DNA from: a bacterium
GTDB taxonomy: Bacteria; Patescibacteriota; Gracilibacteria; JAUYGZ01; DAOVYC01
DNA: 14,070 bases
Reading direction: 5' to 3'
NCBI GenBank assembly: GCA_030635805.1
Contig: DAOVYC010000002.1
Span: 1-14,070, forward strand
The notes below the pieces were generated by a model that was given only the letters and a program-made list of their open reading frames with translations, did not search any database and was not told the DNA's origin. Within the stretch, counting starts at the first letter, position 1; the number at the start of each line of letters is the position of its first letter. Shown one piece after another: positions 5,678-12,986 of this stretch. The translations under genes were made by a program, and so were the position numbers.

Positions 5678-7099
5678 TTAAACAATACCCCTCAAAATCT
5701 CATTTACCATTTCCGGGTTTGCCTGACCATTCGTCTTTTTCATCACTTGTCCCACCAGCGCCCCAAAGGCGCGCTCTTTTCCATTCTTGAAATCTTCAAT
5801 AGCCTGCGGATTTGCATCCACAATCTCCTTGCATATTTTCTCCAGTTCACCAGCATCGCTTACTTGTGCGAATCCTTTTTCTTCCACAATTTCACCGGCC
5901 CGTTTTTCAGTATGAGCCATATCGTTCAAAATCTCCTTGGCGATTTTTCCGCTGATTTTCCCCTCAGAAATCATCCTGATCATTTCTGTTAGCTTCTCGG
6001 TTGAAACCGAAGAATCATAAATCTTAATCTCCAAATTTTTTTCCACCTCACCCCATTCCGAAAGCACCCAGCGAAGAGCATCCTTCGCGCTTGTTTCCTT
6101 CGCGGTCGCCTCGAAGTACTTCATCAAACGCAGATCTGAAAGTAGTAGCTCAACTCGCTCTTCAGGGATCTGATATTCATCAAGAAGTCTTTTTCTCATC
6201 GCCCCGGGAAGTTCCGGCAGTTCATTTTGTAATTTCTGTACAAAAGCTTCCTCCAGCTCCAGTGGCGGTAAATCCGGTTCCGGGAAGTAGCGGTAATCAT
6301 CCGCCCCTTCTTTCTCACGCATAAACTTAAGTTTCTGCTGATCGGCGAGCCAGCCCATCGTTATTTCTTTTTCCTGCGGTTTTCCCTCTTCCCAGAGTTT
6401 TCTCTGTCTTTCTATTTCCTGATTCAGAGCCATTTCCAGAGAACGAAAAGAATTCAAATTCTTTATCTCTGTTCTGGAATAAAGCTTCTTTTCTCCCTGC
6501 GGTCGCAGGGAAATCGAGGCATCAAAGCGCATTTGCCCTTTGTACATATCCGCTTCCGAAGAATTTACCGCTCGTACAATTCTCTGTAATTCTCCCGCAA
6601 AGATTCTCGCTTCTTTGGGGCTTCGCATATCCGGCTCGGTTACAATCTCCATTAGGGGAGTACCCGATCTGTTGAAATCTACAAGAGAATACTCACCCTC
6701 ATGGGTGAGTTTCCCCGCATCATTTTCCAGATGAACTCTGGTTATCCCTATTTTTTTCTCTTTCCCATCCACATTTATCACCACTTTCCCATTCAGCGAA
6801 AGTGGCTTATCATACTGCGAAATCTGATATCCCAAAGGAAGATCAGGGTAGAAATAATTCTTCCGATCAAATTTACAGAAACTCGGAATCTTACAGTTTA
6901 AAGCCAGCGCTGTCTGTACCCCTTTTCTCACCGCTTCCTTATTCATCACCGGTAATTGCCCCGGAAAGCCCATGCATACCGGACACACGGCGGTGTTCGG
7001 CTCCAAATCAAAATCATCATTACTGCACCTACACCAGAGCTTCGTCTGGGTGTTGATCTGAGCGTGGATTTCGAGACCGATGATGATTTCTAGTTCCAT
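5678..7099 (-). CDS. gatB: Asp/Glu-tRNA amidotransferase subunit B
   Basis: GatB binds misacylated Glu-tRNA(Gln) or Asp-tRNA(Asn), phosphorylates the acyl group and, with GatA and GatC, converts it to the amide. The 473-residue protein is full length. Recognisable parts are G-L-E-I-H-A-Q (8-14, with Glu10 and His12 at the expected metal site), a zinc-type C-x-C (23, 25) and C-P-V-C-M-G (39-44), Y-F-Y-P-D-L-P-L-G-Y-Q-I-S-Q-Y-D (82-97), R-V-H-L-E-N-D-A-G-K (121-130, Glu125), and D-F-N-R-S-G-T-P-L-M-E-I-V (141-153). The C-terminal YqeY-like helical tRNA-binding tail is complete. The usual E-E-D reads E-N-D here, a small variation. gatA and gatC are not in this window. No Shine-Dalgarno motif precedes ATG 7099; an AT-only tandem repeat does. 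Confidence 0.97.
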   Translation of the reverse strand: MELEIIIGLEIHAQINTQTKLWCRCSNDDFDLEPNTAVCPVCMGFPGQLPVMNKEAVRKGVQTALALNCKIPSFCKFDRKNYFYPDLPLGYQISQYDKPLSLNGKVVINVDGKEKKIGITRVHLENDAGKLTHEGEYSLVDFNRSGTPLMEIVTEPDMRSPKEARIFAGELQRIVRAVNSSEADMYKGQMRFDASISLRPQGEKKLYSRTEIKNLNSFRSLEMALNQEIERQRKLWEEGKPQEKEITMGWLADQQKLKFMREKEGADDYRYFPEPDLPPLELEEAFVQKLQNELPELPGAMRKRLLDEYQIPEERVELLLSDLRLMKYFEATAKETSAKDALRWVLSEWGEVEKNLEIKIYDSSVSTEKLTEMIRMISEGKISGKIAKEILNDMAHTEKRAGEIVEEKGFAQVSDAGELEKICKEIVDANPQAIEDFKNGKERAFGALVGQVMKKTNGQANPEMVNEILRGIV

Positions 7100-7114
7100 T
7101 AGAAATAATTTTTA

Positions 7115-7271
7115 AATTTTTATAATTTTTAAATTTTTGAAACAATTTCTAGCGCCTAAATATCTAAATTTCTAAGAGGTATTCTGAATTTCTAATTTAC
7201 ATTCCCATGGTTCCCAAATTAGAAATTAAGATTTATTTTAAAAATTCAAAAATTCAAAAATTATAAAAATT
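7115..7271. repeat. 157-bp nested inverted repeat upstream of gatB
   Basis: The outer arms are 7115-7141 and 7245-7271: 27 nt each, complementary at 26 positions, with the only mismatch at 7131. The inner arms are AATTTCTAATTT (7187-7198) and AAATTAGAAATT (7216-7227), perfect over 12 bp, around a 17-nt loop containing CCATGG. The arms are themselves built from 8-9-mer tandem units such as ATTCAAAA. The element fills most of the gap between the ATPase stop and the gatB start, so it would be transcribed in the gatB leader if gatB is read through. It could form a cruciform or RNA hairpin, or be a mobile-element remnant; no transposase gene is present. Confidence 0.7.
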
Positions 7272-7273
7272 TA

Positions 7274-7318
7274 GAATAGGCTTAAAGTAAGCCAGTACGG
7301 CTTATGATAAGCCTATTC
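7274..7318 (-). terminator. Terminator hairpin overlapping the ATPase stop codon
   Basis: GAATAGGCTTA (7274-7284) and TAAGCCTATTC (7308-7318) pair perfectly over 11 bp. GTAAGCC / GGCTTAT extends this inside with 7 bp (one G-U), around the 5-nt loop AGTAC. On the minus strand the hairpin is followed by a T-rich tract (CTAAATTTTTATAATTTTT), as in intrinsic terminators. It covers the last codons and TAA stop of the upstream ATPase gene. Confidence 0.7.
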
Positions 7319-9782
7319 TGTTTGCCACTTCATAATTCACCACCGTCTTCTTTCTGCCATATTTTAATCTTGAATATCTTTTTAGAAATTGAGAATTTTC
7401 AGGAGCTTTGCCGGTTTCATCCCAAATGGTCCCCATACTGAAAGGTCTGGAAGTTGTATTATTAATATTCATCTTGATGTATGCCTTAAAACGAGAGATG
7501 TTCGTCAGATCTTGTTCGGAAACCACAGGAGCAAATTCCTTTACCATATACTCAGAGTCTTCCGCTCCGATACGAAAGGCCATAATAGTACCCACATTAC
7601 CAAAGACAGCATCACGGATACTTGTCTTGTTCTCTTCCGTAATCTGCTGGAGATATTGATGAGCCATAATAATGGCAAGCTTGTATTTTCTCGCCTCGGA
7701 AAGAATACTGCAAAGTGAATCTGTGGCAAAATTCTGGAACTCATCAATATACAGATAAAATTGTCTTCTTTTTCCCTCAGCCACATTTGTTCTGCTCAGG
7801 GCCGCCATCTGAATTTTAGACACCACTATCAAACCTAAAAGCTGTGTGTTTATTGCCCCAATATCACCCTTGGAAAGATTAATAAGTAATATTTTTCCCT
7901 GATCCATTACCTCTCTAAAATCAAAACTAGATTCCCTCTGTCCAATAATGTTTCTCATCACCGTATTGGTAATAAAAGGACCAAATTTAGCGGTAAAATA
8001 GGGGATTATTTCCTTACGCTCCCTCTCCGCGGTCGACAAATATTCATGTTCCCAAAACGATCTTACCACCGGATTTTTCAGTCTGGCCGTACGCCAATTT
8101 CGGAATTTCTCATCCACAAAAAGTCGGGGTACATCCACCAGAGTGGCTCCTTCCTCCGGATTTTCCATCAATGTTAAACAGCCATTACGGAAGTAATGCT
8201 GGATACGCGGACCAAAAATTTCATTACCGAAAATCTTTATAAATATTTCCGTTGCCTGTGACGAAGCCATATCCATTTGCTCCGGAGTATCTGCCTCCAA
8301 AAGATTCATCGCCAACGGTCTGGAGGTATCACCGGGATTAAACACAATCACATCCTTTATTCTTTCATTCGGAACATAATTAAGTACATCTTCCACCAAA
8401 TCCCCATGCGGGTCTACCATACAAAAACCGTGTTTCTTCTGCGCGTCCTGTCTGGCCAAGAAACTCAAAAAAGCAGACTTACCCGTACCGGATTTACCCA
8501 AAACATACATATGCCTCGAACGATCCGCTTCGTGAAGATGGATATTCTTATTAATTCCGCGATACTGATTATAGCCCAATAACAAACCGGATTCCGGCAT
8601 ATCCGTTGGTGGCGGTAAGACTTTATAAGTTAACCATGAAATTACCGGAGAAGTATTGTATATCGCATTTGGAAAGTGATACACCGACGCCAATTCCTCC
8701 GGAGACATTATTGAAGATTTCTCTCCAAAATAATGACGCAACCTTAATTTGTAAGTAAAATGAATAAACCAATTATTAATTTTATCATGAGGAAAAATTC
8801 TTTTGGCCTGGAACCAATTGAGCCCTTCATCCATAAAGCAATTGAAAGAAATCATTACACTGTTAAGTATTTCCACTACCCGTTTTTTTCTTGGTGAAGA
8901 TGCCGCAATGCGAATAGTGGTATGAAAGAAAGGTTGACGAGATTTTACTCCTACGCTCTTCCAAATCTCCTCCTCACTTTGAACCATGCGTAAATAGTGA
9001 TCACCCGCCGAGGCTCCCGGAGCATTGGTAGGGGATTCACCCCGCGTTAATCCAAAAAAGAGAGCACCAAAAATCTTGGTAAATACATTATTGGCAATCC
9101 AATGAGGCACGCTTTTCCCCTTAAAACGCATTGCCGCTATATTGGCCGCTTTTTTATTCCATTTTCTGCTGTTTGCAGGATCTATTATCATTTGAATGGC
9201 CGCCGTTTCCCCATCTTCCAGTCCGGAAAATACATTTGTTAAATCGTTAAGCGGATCATTTTCCAGGGTCTTATAGGTTTTAATGGGAAACCAGTATTTT
9301 CGAACAAGATACATAAAATATGACCGAAAATACGTCCCCTTAGGCCATATCTCATATCGATCCACTTCCTCAATATCCATATCTTCATAATAAGAAGTGA
9401 GCTGTTTTTGTATTATGGTTAAATGTCTACGCTGAGTGACTATGTAGAAATACAGTTTTTTGTTCTTACAAACTATTTCAAAAGATATATTGTCATAATT
9501 AAAAATTCGCGTGTGGATATAATTCATGAGATCCAACTCCGAAAGTTCAAATAAACTTCTATATAATTGCTCCATCACTCCAATCAGTTCTTTAAAATTC
9601 TTAAAAGTCTGTTCTTCTCGATCTTTTTTCGCTTCTCTCCGAGGAGTGGAAACCTTTAAATAAACACGATGATTACCCTGATAAATGGCATATATGAAGC
9701 GCAAATTATATAGTAAGAATTTGTAGAGTAAAAAAGCCCCTACAACAATTCCAGCAAAAATGAGTACAGTCTGCCAACTCAT
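7302..9782 (-). CDS. TraG/VirD4-family DNA-coupling ATPase, membrane-anchored
   Basis: The 826-residue protein resembles type IV secretion coupling ATPases (VirD4/TraG/TraD, DUF87-related), which pump DNA or protein substrates through membranes. An N-terminal transmembrane helix lies at about 4-27. An extended region of roughly 400 residues follows with no motif I can name. The motor has Walker A G-K-S-G-T-G-K-S (429-436), V-D-P-H-G-D (456-461), N-L-S-K-G-D (635-640), Walker B L-Y-I-D-E-F (677-682), and A-H-Q-Y (707-710), an arrangement seen in the TraD/TraG C-terminal domain. No relaxase, VirB4, pilin or other transfer gene is in the window, so the substrate is unknown; involvement in DNA uptake or protein export is speculation. 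ATG 9782 immediately precedes the membrane helix. The gene ends inside a terminator hairpin. Confidence 0.88.
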   Translation of the reverse strand: MSWQTVLIFAGIVVGAFLLYKFLLYNLRFIYAIYQGNHRVYLKVSTPRREAKKDREEQTFKNFKELIGVMEQLYRSLFELSELDLMNYIHTRIFNYDNISFEIVCKNKKLYFYIVTQRRHLTIIQKQLTSYYEDMDIEEVDRYEIWPKGTYFRSYFMYLVRKYWFPIKTYKTLENDPLNDLTNVFSGLEDGETAAIQMIIDPANSRKWNKKAANIAAMRFKGKSVPHWIANNVFTKIFGALFFGLTRGESPTNAPGASAGDHYLRMVQSEEEIWKSVGVKSRQPFFHTTIRIAASSPRKKRVVEILNSVMISFNCFMDEGLNWFQAKRIFPHDKINNWFIHFTYKLRLRHYFGEKSSIMSPEELASVYHFPNAIYNTSPVISWLTYKVLPPPTDMPESGLLLGYNQYRGINKNIHLHEADRSRHMYVLGKSGTGKSAFLSFLARQDAQKKHGFCMVDPHGDLVEDVLNYVPNERIKDVIVFNPGDTSRPLAMNLLEADTPEQMDMASSQATEIFIKIFGNEIFGPRIQHYFRNGCLTLMENPEEGATLVDVPRLFVDEKFRNWRTARLKNPVVRSFWEHEYLSTAERERKEIIPYFTAKFGPFITNTVMRNIIGQRESSFDFREVMDQGKILLINLSKGDIGAINTQLLGLIVVSKIQMAALSRTNVAEGKRRQFYLYIDEFQNFATDSLCSILSEARKYKLAIIMAHQYLQQITEENKTSIRDAVFGNVGTIMAFRIGAEDSEYMVKEFAPVVSEQDLTNISRFKAYIKMNINNTTSRPFSMGTIWDETGKAPENSQFLKRYSRLKYGRKKTVVNYEVANRIGLS

Positions 9783-9826
9783 AAACCAGGGTTAATCTAG
9801 CAAAATAAAATCCGAGTGCATTGTAC

Positions 9827-9832
9827 ATTATA
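9827..9832 (-). promoter_or_regulatory. Possible -10 element for the ATPase gene
   Basis: On the minus strand a perfect TATAAT (9832-9827) lies 45 nt upstream of ATG 9782, in the divergent gap between the ATPase and the plus-strand 9947 gene. The sequence 17 bp further upstream (TGGCGT) is a poor -35. The surroundings are an alternating TA run, so a chance match is possible. Confidence 0.3.
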
Positions 9833-9894
9833 TATAAATATATTCATATACGCCAAATCCTCAGATTCTCCACCCTTCTCATGCTTCCTTAAAT

Positions 9895-9923
9895 TTGTAT
9901 TTACCCCTCATTAGCTGTATAAA
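9895..9923 (+). promoter_or_regulatory. Candidate promoter for the 9947-thyA-folA genes
   Basis: TTGTAT (9895-9900) and TATAAA (9918-9923, 5/6) are 17 bp apart. The predicted start near 9930 leaves a leader of about 17 nt before ATG 9947. The -35 matches only three consensus positions, but spacing and leader length agree with the stronger promoters in this window. Confidence 0.4.
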
Positions 9924-9946
9924 TAAGACACACTTGACTCAATCCC

Positions 9947-10270
9947 ATGTTTCTCAGCGTCAAAGATTTCATTGTCTCCAAATATCTCAAAGGTGAGATA
10001 TCCAAGACTCGTGCCGACGAGATGATTGGTGTTATCCAGCTGGAAACTAAAAATGCAAAAACAGAACGTGATTTCCAAATCATTGTCAAAAAACTAATCA
10101 AAACCCAATTTTCAGAACTAAAAGACTTTTTTAAAGCTTATCGCATGAAGGCCAACGAATGGATGAGTGAAAATGCCATTAATCGCGTGGATGAACTTAT
10201 TGACCAGGGAAAAATAAAAGAGGCCGAAATGGTTATGGGTCTTCTGGAAGAAATCGAGCAGGAAAGCTAA
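9947..10270 (+). CDS. Small helical protein, unknown function
   Basis: This 107-residue protein is not recognised. It is predicted by eye to be mostly helical and soluble, with alternating charged and hydrophobic positions (K-T-E-R-D-F-Q-I-I-V-K-K-L-I-K) and a closing acidic helix A-E-M-V-M-G-L-L-E-E-I-E-Q-E-S. There is no signal peptide, membrane segment or catalytic motif. It lies 69 nt upstream of thyA in the same direction and may share its transcript, though the gap contains short tandem repeats. Codon use resembles neighbouring housekeeping genes, which supports a real gene. ATG 9947 is the first in-frame ATG after the candidate promoter. Confidence 0.75.
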   Translation: MFLSVKDFIVSKYLKGEISKTRADEMIGVIQLETKNAKTERDFQIIVKKLIKTQFSELKDFFKAYRMKANEWMSENAINRVDELIDQGKIKEAEMVMGLLEEIEQES

Positions 10271-10273
10271 AAC

Positions 10274-10294
10274 AAGCAATAAGCAATAAGCTCC
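10274..10294. repeat. AAGCAAT tandem repeat
   Basis: Two exact tandem heptamers, AAGCAAT (10274-10287), are followed by a degenerate third unit, AAGCTCC. They sit just after the stop codon of the 107-aa gene. A related heptamer pair, TAAGCTG-TAAGCTC (11141-11154), lies between thyA and folA and includes the thyA stop codon. Confidence 0.5.
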
Positions 10295-10311
10295 AGTATA
10301 TTAGCTTCCCC

Positions 10312-10339
10312 GTAATTTGTAATTGATAATTCGTAATTG
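10312..10339. repeat. GTAATT tandem repeat next to the thyA start
   Basis: GTAATTT, GTAATT, GATAATTC and GTAATTG stand in series (10312-10339) and end directly on the thyA ATG at 10340. The motif and its position match the array before ruvB (1742-1772). Confidence 0.55.
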
Positions 10340-11143
10340 ATGAGACAGTACCTCGAACTTGTCCAAGAAATTCTCGACAACGGTATTGAAAAAACGGATC
10401 GAACCGGTACCGGCACTATTTCCATATTTGGTGCTCAAAAAAAATATGATCTTCGTGAAGGCTTCCCTCTGGTTACCACCAAAAAAGTTAGTATCAAAAA
10501 TATTCTCAAGGAACTTCTTTGGTTTCTTCGGGGTGAGACCAATATTAACAATGGTCTCGACTGCAAAATCTGGAATCCATGGGCCGATGAAAAAGGGGAT
10601 TTAGGTCCGATTTACGGCCATCAATGGGTAAAATGGGAGAAATTTACCAAAAAAAACGGTTCATATGAAAAGAGTTATATTAACCAGATTCAAAACGCTA
10701 TCGACCTCATTAAAAATAAGCCCGACTCTCGTCGCATTATCGTTAATTCCTGGAATGTGGCCGATTTGGATCGGATGGCTCTTCCGCCCTGTCACACCTT
10801 TTTCCATTTCAACGTCATGGGTGACAGGCTGGATCTTCAGCTCTATCAGCGCAGTGCCGATGTTGCCATCGGCGTTCCGTATAACATTGCCAGTTACGCC
10901 GCGCTCCTCATCATGGTCGCGCAGGAATGCGGACTCACCCCCGGCGTGTTCGTTCACACTTTTGGGGATGCTCATCTCTATCTCAATCATCTCAAGGGCA
11001 TCCGAGAACAGTTAACCCGAAAACCCTACCGGCTTCCCGAACTCAAAGTAGCTAAAAAGCCCTTCTGGGATATCACTATCAACGACTTCGAACTCTTCAA
11101 CTACGAACACGATAACTTCATCAAGTTCACAATTGCTGTATAA
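10340..11143 (+). CDS. thyA: Thymidylate synthase ThyA
   Basis: ThyA methylates dUMP to dTMP with 5,10-methylene-tetrahydrofolate, leaving dihydrofolate. The 267-residue protein aligns well over its whole length with the 264-residue E. coli enzyme. Motifs are D-R-T-G-T-G-T (20-26, with phosphate-binding Arg21), F-P-L-V-T-T-K-K (42-49), L-L-W-F-L-R-G (59-65), P-D-S-R-R-I-I (128-134), the catalytic loop L-P-P-C-H-T-F-F (148-155) with nucleophile Cys151, Q-R-S-A-D-V (170-175), V-P-Y-N-I-A-S-Y (179-186), and G-D-A-H-L-Y-L-N-H (209-217). I start at ATG 10340, giving M-R-Q-Y-L-E-L, matching the family start; TTG 10337 just upstream is less likely. folA begins 11 nt after the stop, so the two are almost certainly co-transcribed and jointly recycle folate. 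Confidence 0.98.
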   Translation: MRQYLELVQEILDNGIEKTDRTGTGTISIFGAQKKYDLREGFPLVTTKKVSIKNILKELLWFLRGETNINNGLDCKIWNPWADEKGDLGPIYGHQWVKWEKFTKKNGSYEKSYINQIQNAIDLIKNKPDSRRIIVNSWNVADLDRMALPPCHTFFHFNVMGDRLDLQLYQRSADVAIGVPYNIASYAALLIMVAQECGLTPGVFVHTFGDAHLYLNHLKGIREQLTRKPYRLPELKVAKKPFWDITINDFELFNYEHDNFIKFTIAV

Positions 11144-11154
11144 GCTGTAAGCTC

Positions 11155-11682
11155 ATGAACAAGCCAGTCTACATCATCGTCGCCGCCGACGAAAAAAATG
11201 GCATCGGAATCGATAGTAAAATGCCTTGGAATCTAAAAGATGACATGCGCTTTTTCAAAGAAATTACCACCAAAACCAAAGATCCTCAGAAAAAAAACAT
11301 GGTCATTATGGGGCGAACCACCTGGGAATCCATCCCCGCCAATTATCGTCCCCTCGAAAACAGGATAAACATTGTTCTCACCGGAAATCCCGATTACCAA
11401 ATAGAAGGAGCCCGAAAATCCAGCTCCATTCACGATGCCCTGGATCAGGCCGACGACTCTATAGAAACCTGTTTCATTATCGGTGGCGGTAGCGTTTACC
11501 ATCAGGCTATCAACGCCCCATTTCTTACCGGTATCTATCTCACCCGCATCAAGAAACAATTTAACTGCGATACTTTCTTCCCGGACATTCCCGACAAATT
11601 TTCCAGGATCACCCCGCTCGGCGAGGTGGAAGAAGAAGATGTCAGCTATGAATACCTGTTATATGAGAGAGAAAAAGTATAA
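11155..11682 (+). CDS. folA: Dihydrofolate reductase
   Basis: DHFR reduces dihydrofolate to tetrahydrofolate with NADPH, restoring the cofactor consumed by ThyA. The 175-residue protein carries the family signatures: G-I-G-I-D-S-K-M-P-W-N-L (16-27, Met20-loop region), the substrate-binding Asp30 in D-D-M-R-F-F-K (E. coli Asp27), M-G-R-T-T-W-E-S-I-P (52-61), N-R-I-N-I-V-L-T (69-76), and the NADPH-binding I-G-G-G-S-V-Y (109-115). D-T-F-F-P-D-I (139-145) is near the C-terminus. Length is within the usual range of about 160-180 residues. ATG 11155 abuts a TAAGCT tandem repeat that includes the thyA stop; there is no Shine-Dalgarno motif, so coupling to thyA translation across 11 nt is plausible. 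Confidence 0.97.
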   Translation: MNKPVYIIVAADEKNGIGIDSKMPWNLKDDMRFFKEITTKTKDPQKKNMVIMGRTTWESIPANYRPLENRINIVLTGNPDYQIEGARKSSSIHDALDQADDSIETCFIIGGGSVYHQAINAPFLTGIYLTRIKKQFNCDTFFPDIPDKFSRITPLGEVEEEDVSYEYLLYEREKV

Positions 11683-11689
11683 ATAACTC

Positions 11690-11857
11690 ATGAGCAACAA
11701 GCGTAGGATAAAATTTTTTTTATTGAAATCAAAGGCTGAACTATGCAACAATAGAAAAATCCTGAAGGAAAGATTTGGCTTGTTGACAAATAAAAACAGA
11801 AATATATACTTCCCCCCAATACTTAACCAGCATAAGTATGGATACTTCAACCTCTAA
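11690..11857 (+). CDS. Possible 55-aa basic small ORF
   Basis: An open frame of 55 codons starts with ATG 11690, 7 nt after the folA stop, and ends at TAA 11855-11857, overlapping the start of the next gene by 20 nt in another frame. The product would begin M-S-N-K-R-R-I-K-F-F and is rich in Lys, Arg and Asn, with no recognisable motif. It runs through an inverted repeat and through the promoter of the next gene, which argues against coding. AT-rich DNA readily gives frames of this length, so I list it only as a possibility. Confidence 0.15.
   Translation: MSNKRRIKFFLLKSKAELCNNRKILKERFGLLTNKNRNIYFPPILNQHKYGYFNL
11695..11785. repeat. Nested imperfect inverted repeat between folA and the next gene
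   Basis: CAACAAGC (11695-11702) pairs with GCTTGTTG (11778-11785). Inside, AGGAT (11705-11709) pairs with ATCCT (11759-11763). Further inside, a T run ending TATTG (11716-11725) pairs with CAATA followed by GAAAA (11749-11758). Together these make a long interrupted hairpin. The right outer arm runs into the TTGACA of the downstream promoter. It may act as a folA terminator, as an operator-like dyad, or be the remnant of a small mobile element. Confidence 0.45.
11783..11810 (+). promoter_or_regulatory. Strong promoter of the 369-aa gene
   Basis: A perfect TTGACA (11783-11788) and TATACT (11805-11810, 5/6) are 16 bp apart. The expected start near 11817 gives a leader of about 21 nt before ATG 11838. 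It is one of the two best promoter matches in the window and separates this unit from thyA-folA. Confidence 0.7.
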
Positions 11858-12947
11858 CAACAACATCATGTTTCAAGAAGCTGCCGAAGGCGGTGGGTCA
11901 TCCACCGCAACCCTGGAGACACCGTCTCTGCGAGAAATTGTTAATCAGGAGCCGGAAAAAGCCCTGAAAGATATGGAGTCTTTTAAGCAACAACAGATCG
12001 ACAATCTTAATTCCCTTTTTAATCTTATCGGAGAAAAAGGAGAAGCTCTTAATACGGATTTTGAAGCCAGAACAGTTATCGAGATGAAGTATCAAGAACA
12101 CGAAAAACTCATGAATGAAATCTATCAATCCGCTATTCATTCTGCCAGAAGAGATGATCTTGATCTTTTTTATGGGGTTGTAAACATTCAAGAATCACTT
12201 CTTACCGAATATGAAAAAGGTCTTCAAGCCACGGGACAATCCCTCTCAAATATTCGAGCTATCGAAAATCCGTATAACGATCCGCTATTCAAAAACTCTC
12301 TTTCCATCGAAATAGAAAAAATGTCACTCCCCGCTGACAAATGGGAAGGAATTATCAAGGAATTGGAAGAGCAAACCTTCACTACTCAAAAAGAAGAAGA
12401 AATTAAGGTGGAAAAAAGGGAAGTACCGGAACTTACCAAAGCTCAGCTCAAAGAAATTTCAACTCTTTACAAGAAAATGGAAGAAGATCCGGAATTCAAA
12501 AGACAAATCGAAGAAGCCAACCCGCAAGTTATCCAGGCTCCACCGGAAGAAGTAAAAGCCATGGCCGAAAAGGCGGAAAAAGAAAGCACTCTTTGGAAAT
12601 ATGCCAAAAAAGGTATTCTTTATCTCGCCATTGGTGGAGCTATCGCCGCCGGTGTTGTCTTTCTTGGTCCTACAATATTAGCCTGGGCTGAAAAAGCAAT
12701 TACAAGCATTTTTGGATCCGAGGCGCTCACCACTCTTTCCAGCTGGGTAAACGGAGCCTTTGAAGTAATTAAAGAAGGAGTTACCTGGATTGGTGATAAA
12801 GTCGGAGAAGCCTGGAACTGGGTATCCGGAATATTTTCAAACACGGAGGCCGGAAGAGGAGCGCTTGAAGCCGGAAAAGAAGCATTACAAGGAGGCGGAG
12901 GAATAGTACCAAACTTCCCAGATCTACCGATTGTGCCAATTCCTTAG
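11838..12947 (+). CDS. Single-pass membrane protein with Trp-rich C-terminal helices
   Basis: This 369-residue protein is not recognised. Residues 1-30 are polar and low-complexity (Ser, Asn, Gly, Thr), and 30-255 are acidic and helical with coiled-coil character. One strong transmembrane segment lies at about 258-283 (I-L-Y-L-A-I-G-G-A-I-A-A-G-V-V-F-L-G), preceded by W-K-Y-A-K-K. Beyond it lie amphipathic helices rich in aromatics and glycine (W-V-N-G-A-F, V-T-W-I-G-D-K-V-G-E-A-W-N-W-V-S-G-I-F, about 303-333), then a Gly-then-Pro-rich end (G-G-G-G-I-V-P to P-I-V-P-I-P). Basic residues before the helix suggest the N-terminus is cytoplasmic and the C-terminus outside (inference). There is no cleavable signal peptide. 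It is first in a two-gene unit behind a strong promoter, so it may be well expressed. Function is unknown; surface exposure or membrane remodelling are only guesses. Confidence 0.8.
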   Translation: MDTSTSNNNIMFQEAAEGGGSSTATLETPSLREIVNQEPEKALKDMESFKQQQIDNLNSLFNLIGEKGEALNTDFEARTVIEMKYQEHEKLMNEIYQSAIHSARRDDLDLFYGVVNIQESLLTEYEKGLQATGQSLSNIRAIENPYNDPLFKNSLSIEIEKMSLPADKWEGIIKELEEQTFTTQKEEEIKVEKREVPELTKAQLKEISTLYKKMEEDPEFKRQIEEANPQVIQAPPEEVKAMAEKAEKESTLWKYAKKGILYLAIGGAIAAGVVFLGPTILAWAEKAITSIFGSEALTTLSSWVNGAFEVIKEGVTWIGDKVGEAWNWVSGIFSNTEAGRGALEAGKEALQGGGGIVPNFPDLPIVPIP

Positions 12948-12986
12948 ATACCCATATATATTGAAATATCTTAACTAATTACAAAT

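Noticed and set aside
7101..7275. CRISPR array from the repeated AT-rich units
   Set aside because: The units are 8-9-mers without regular spacers and are arranged as inverted arms; no cas gene is present.
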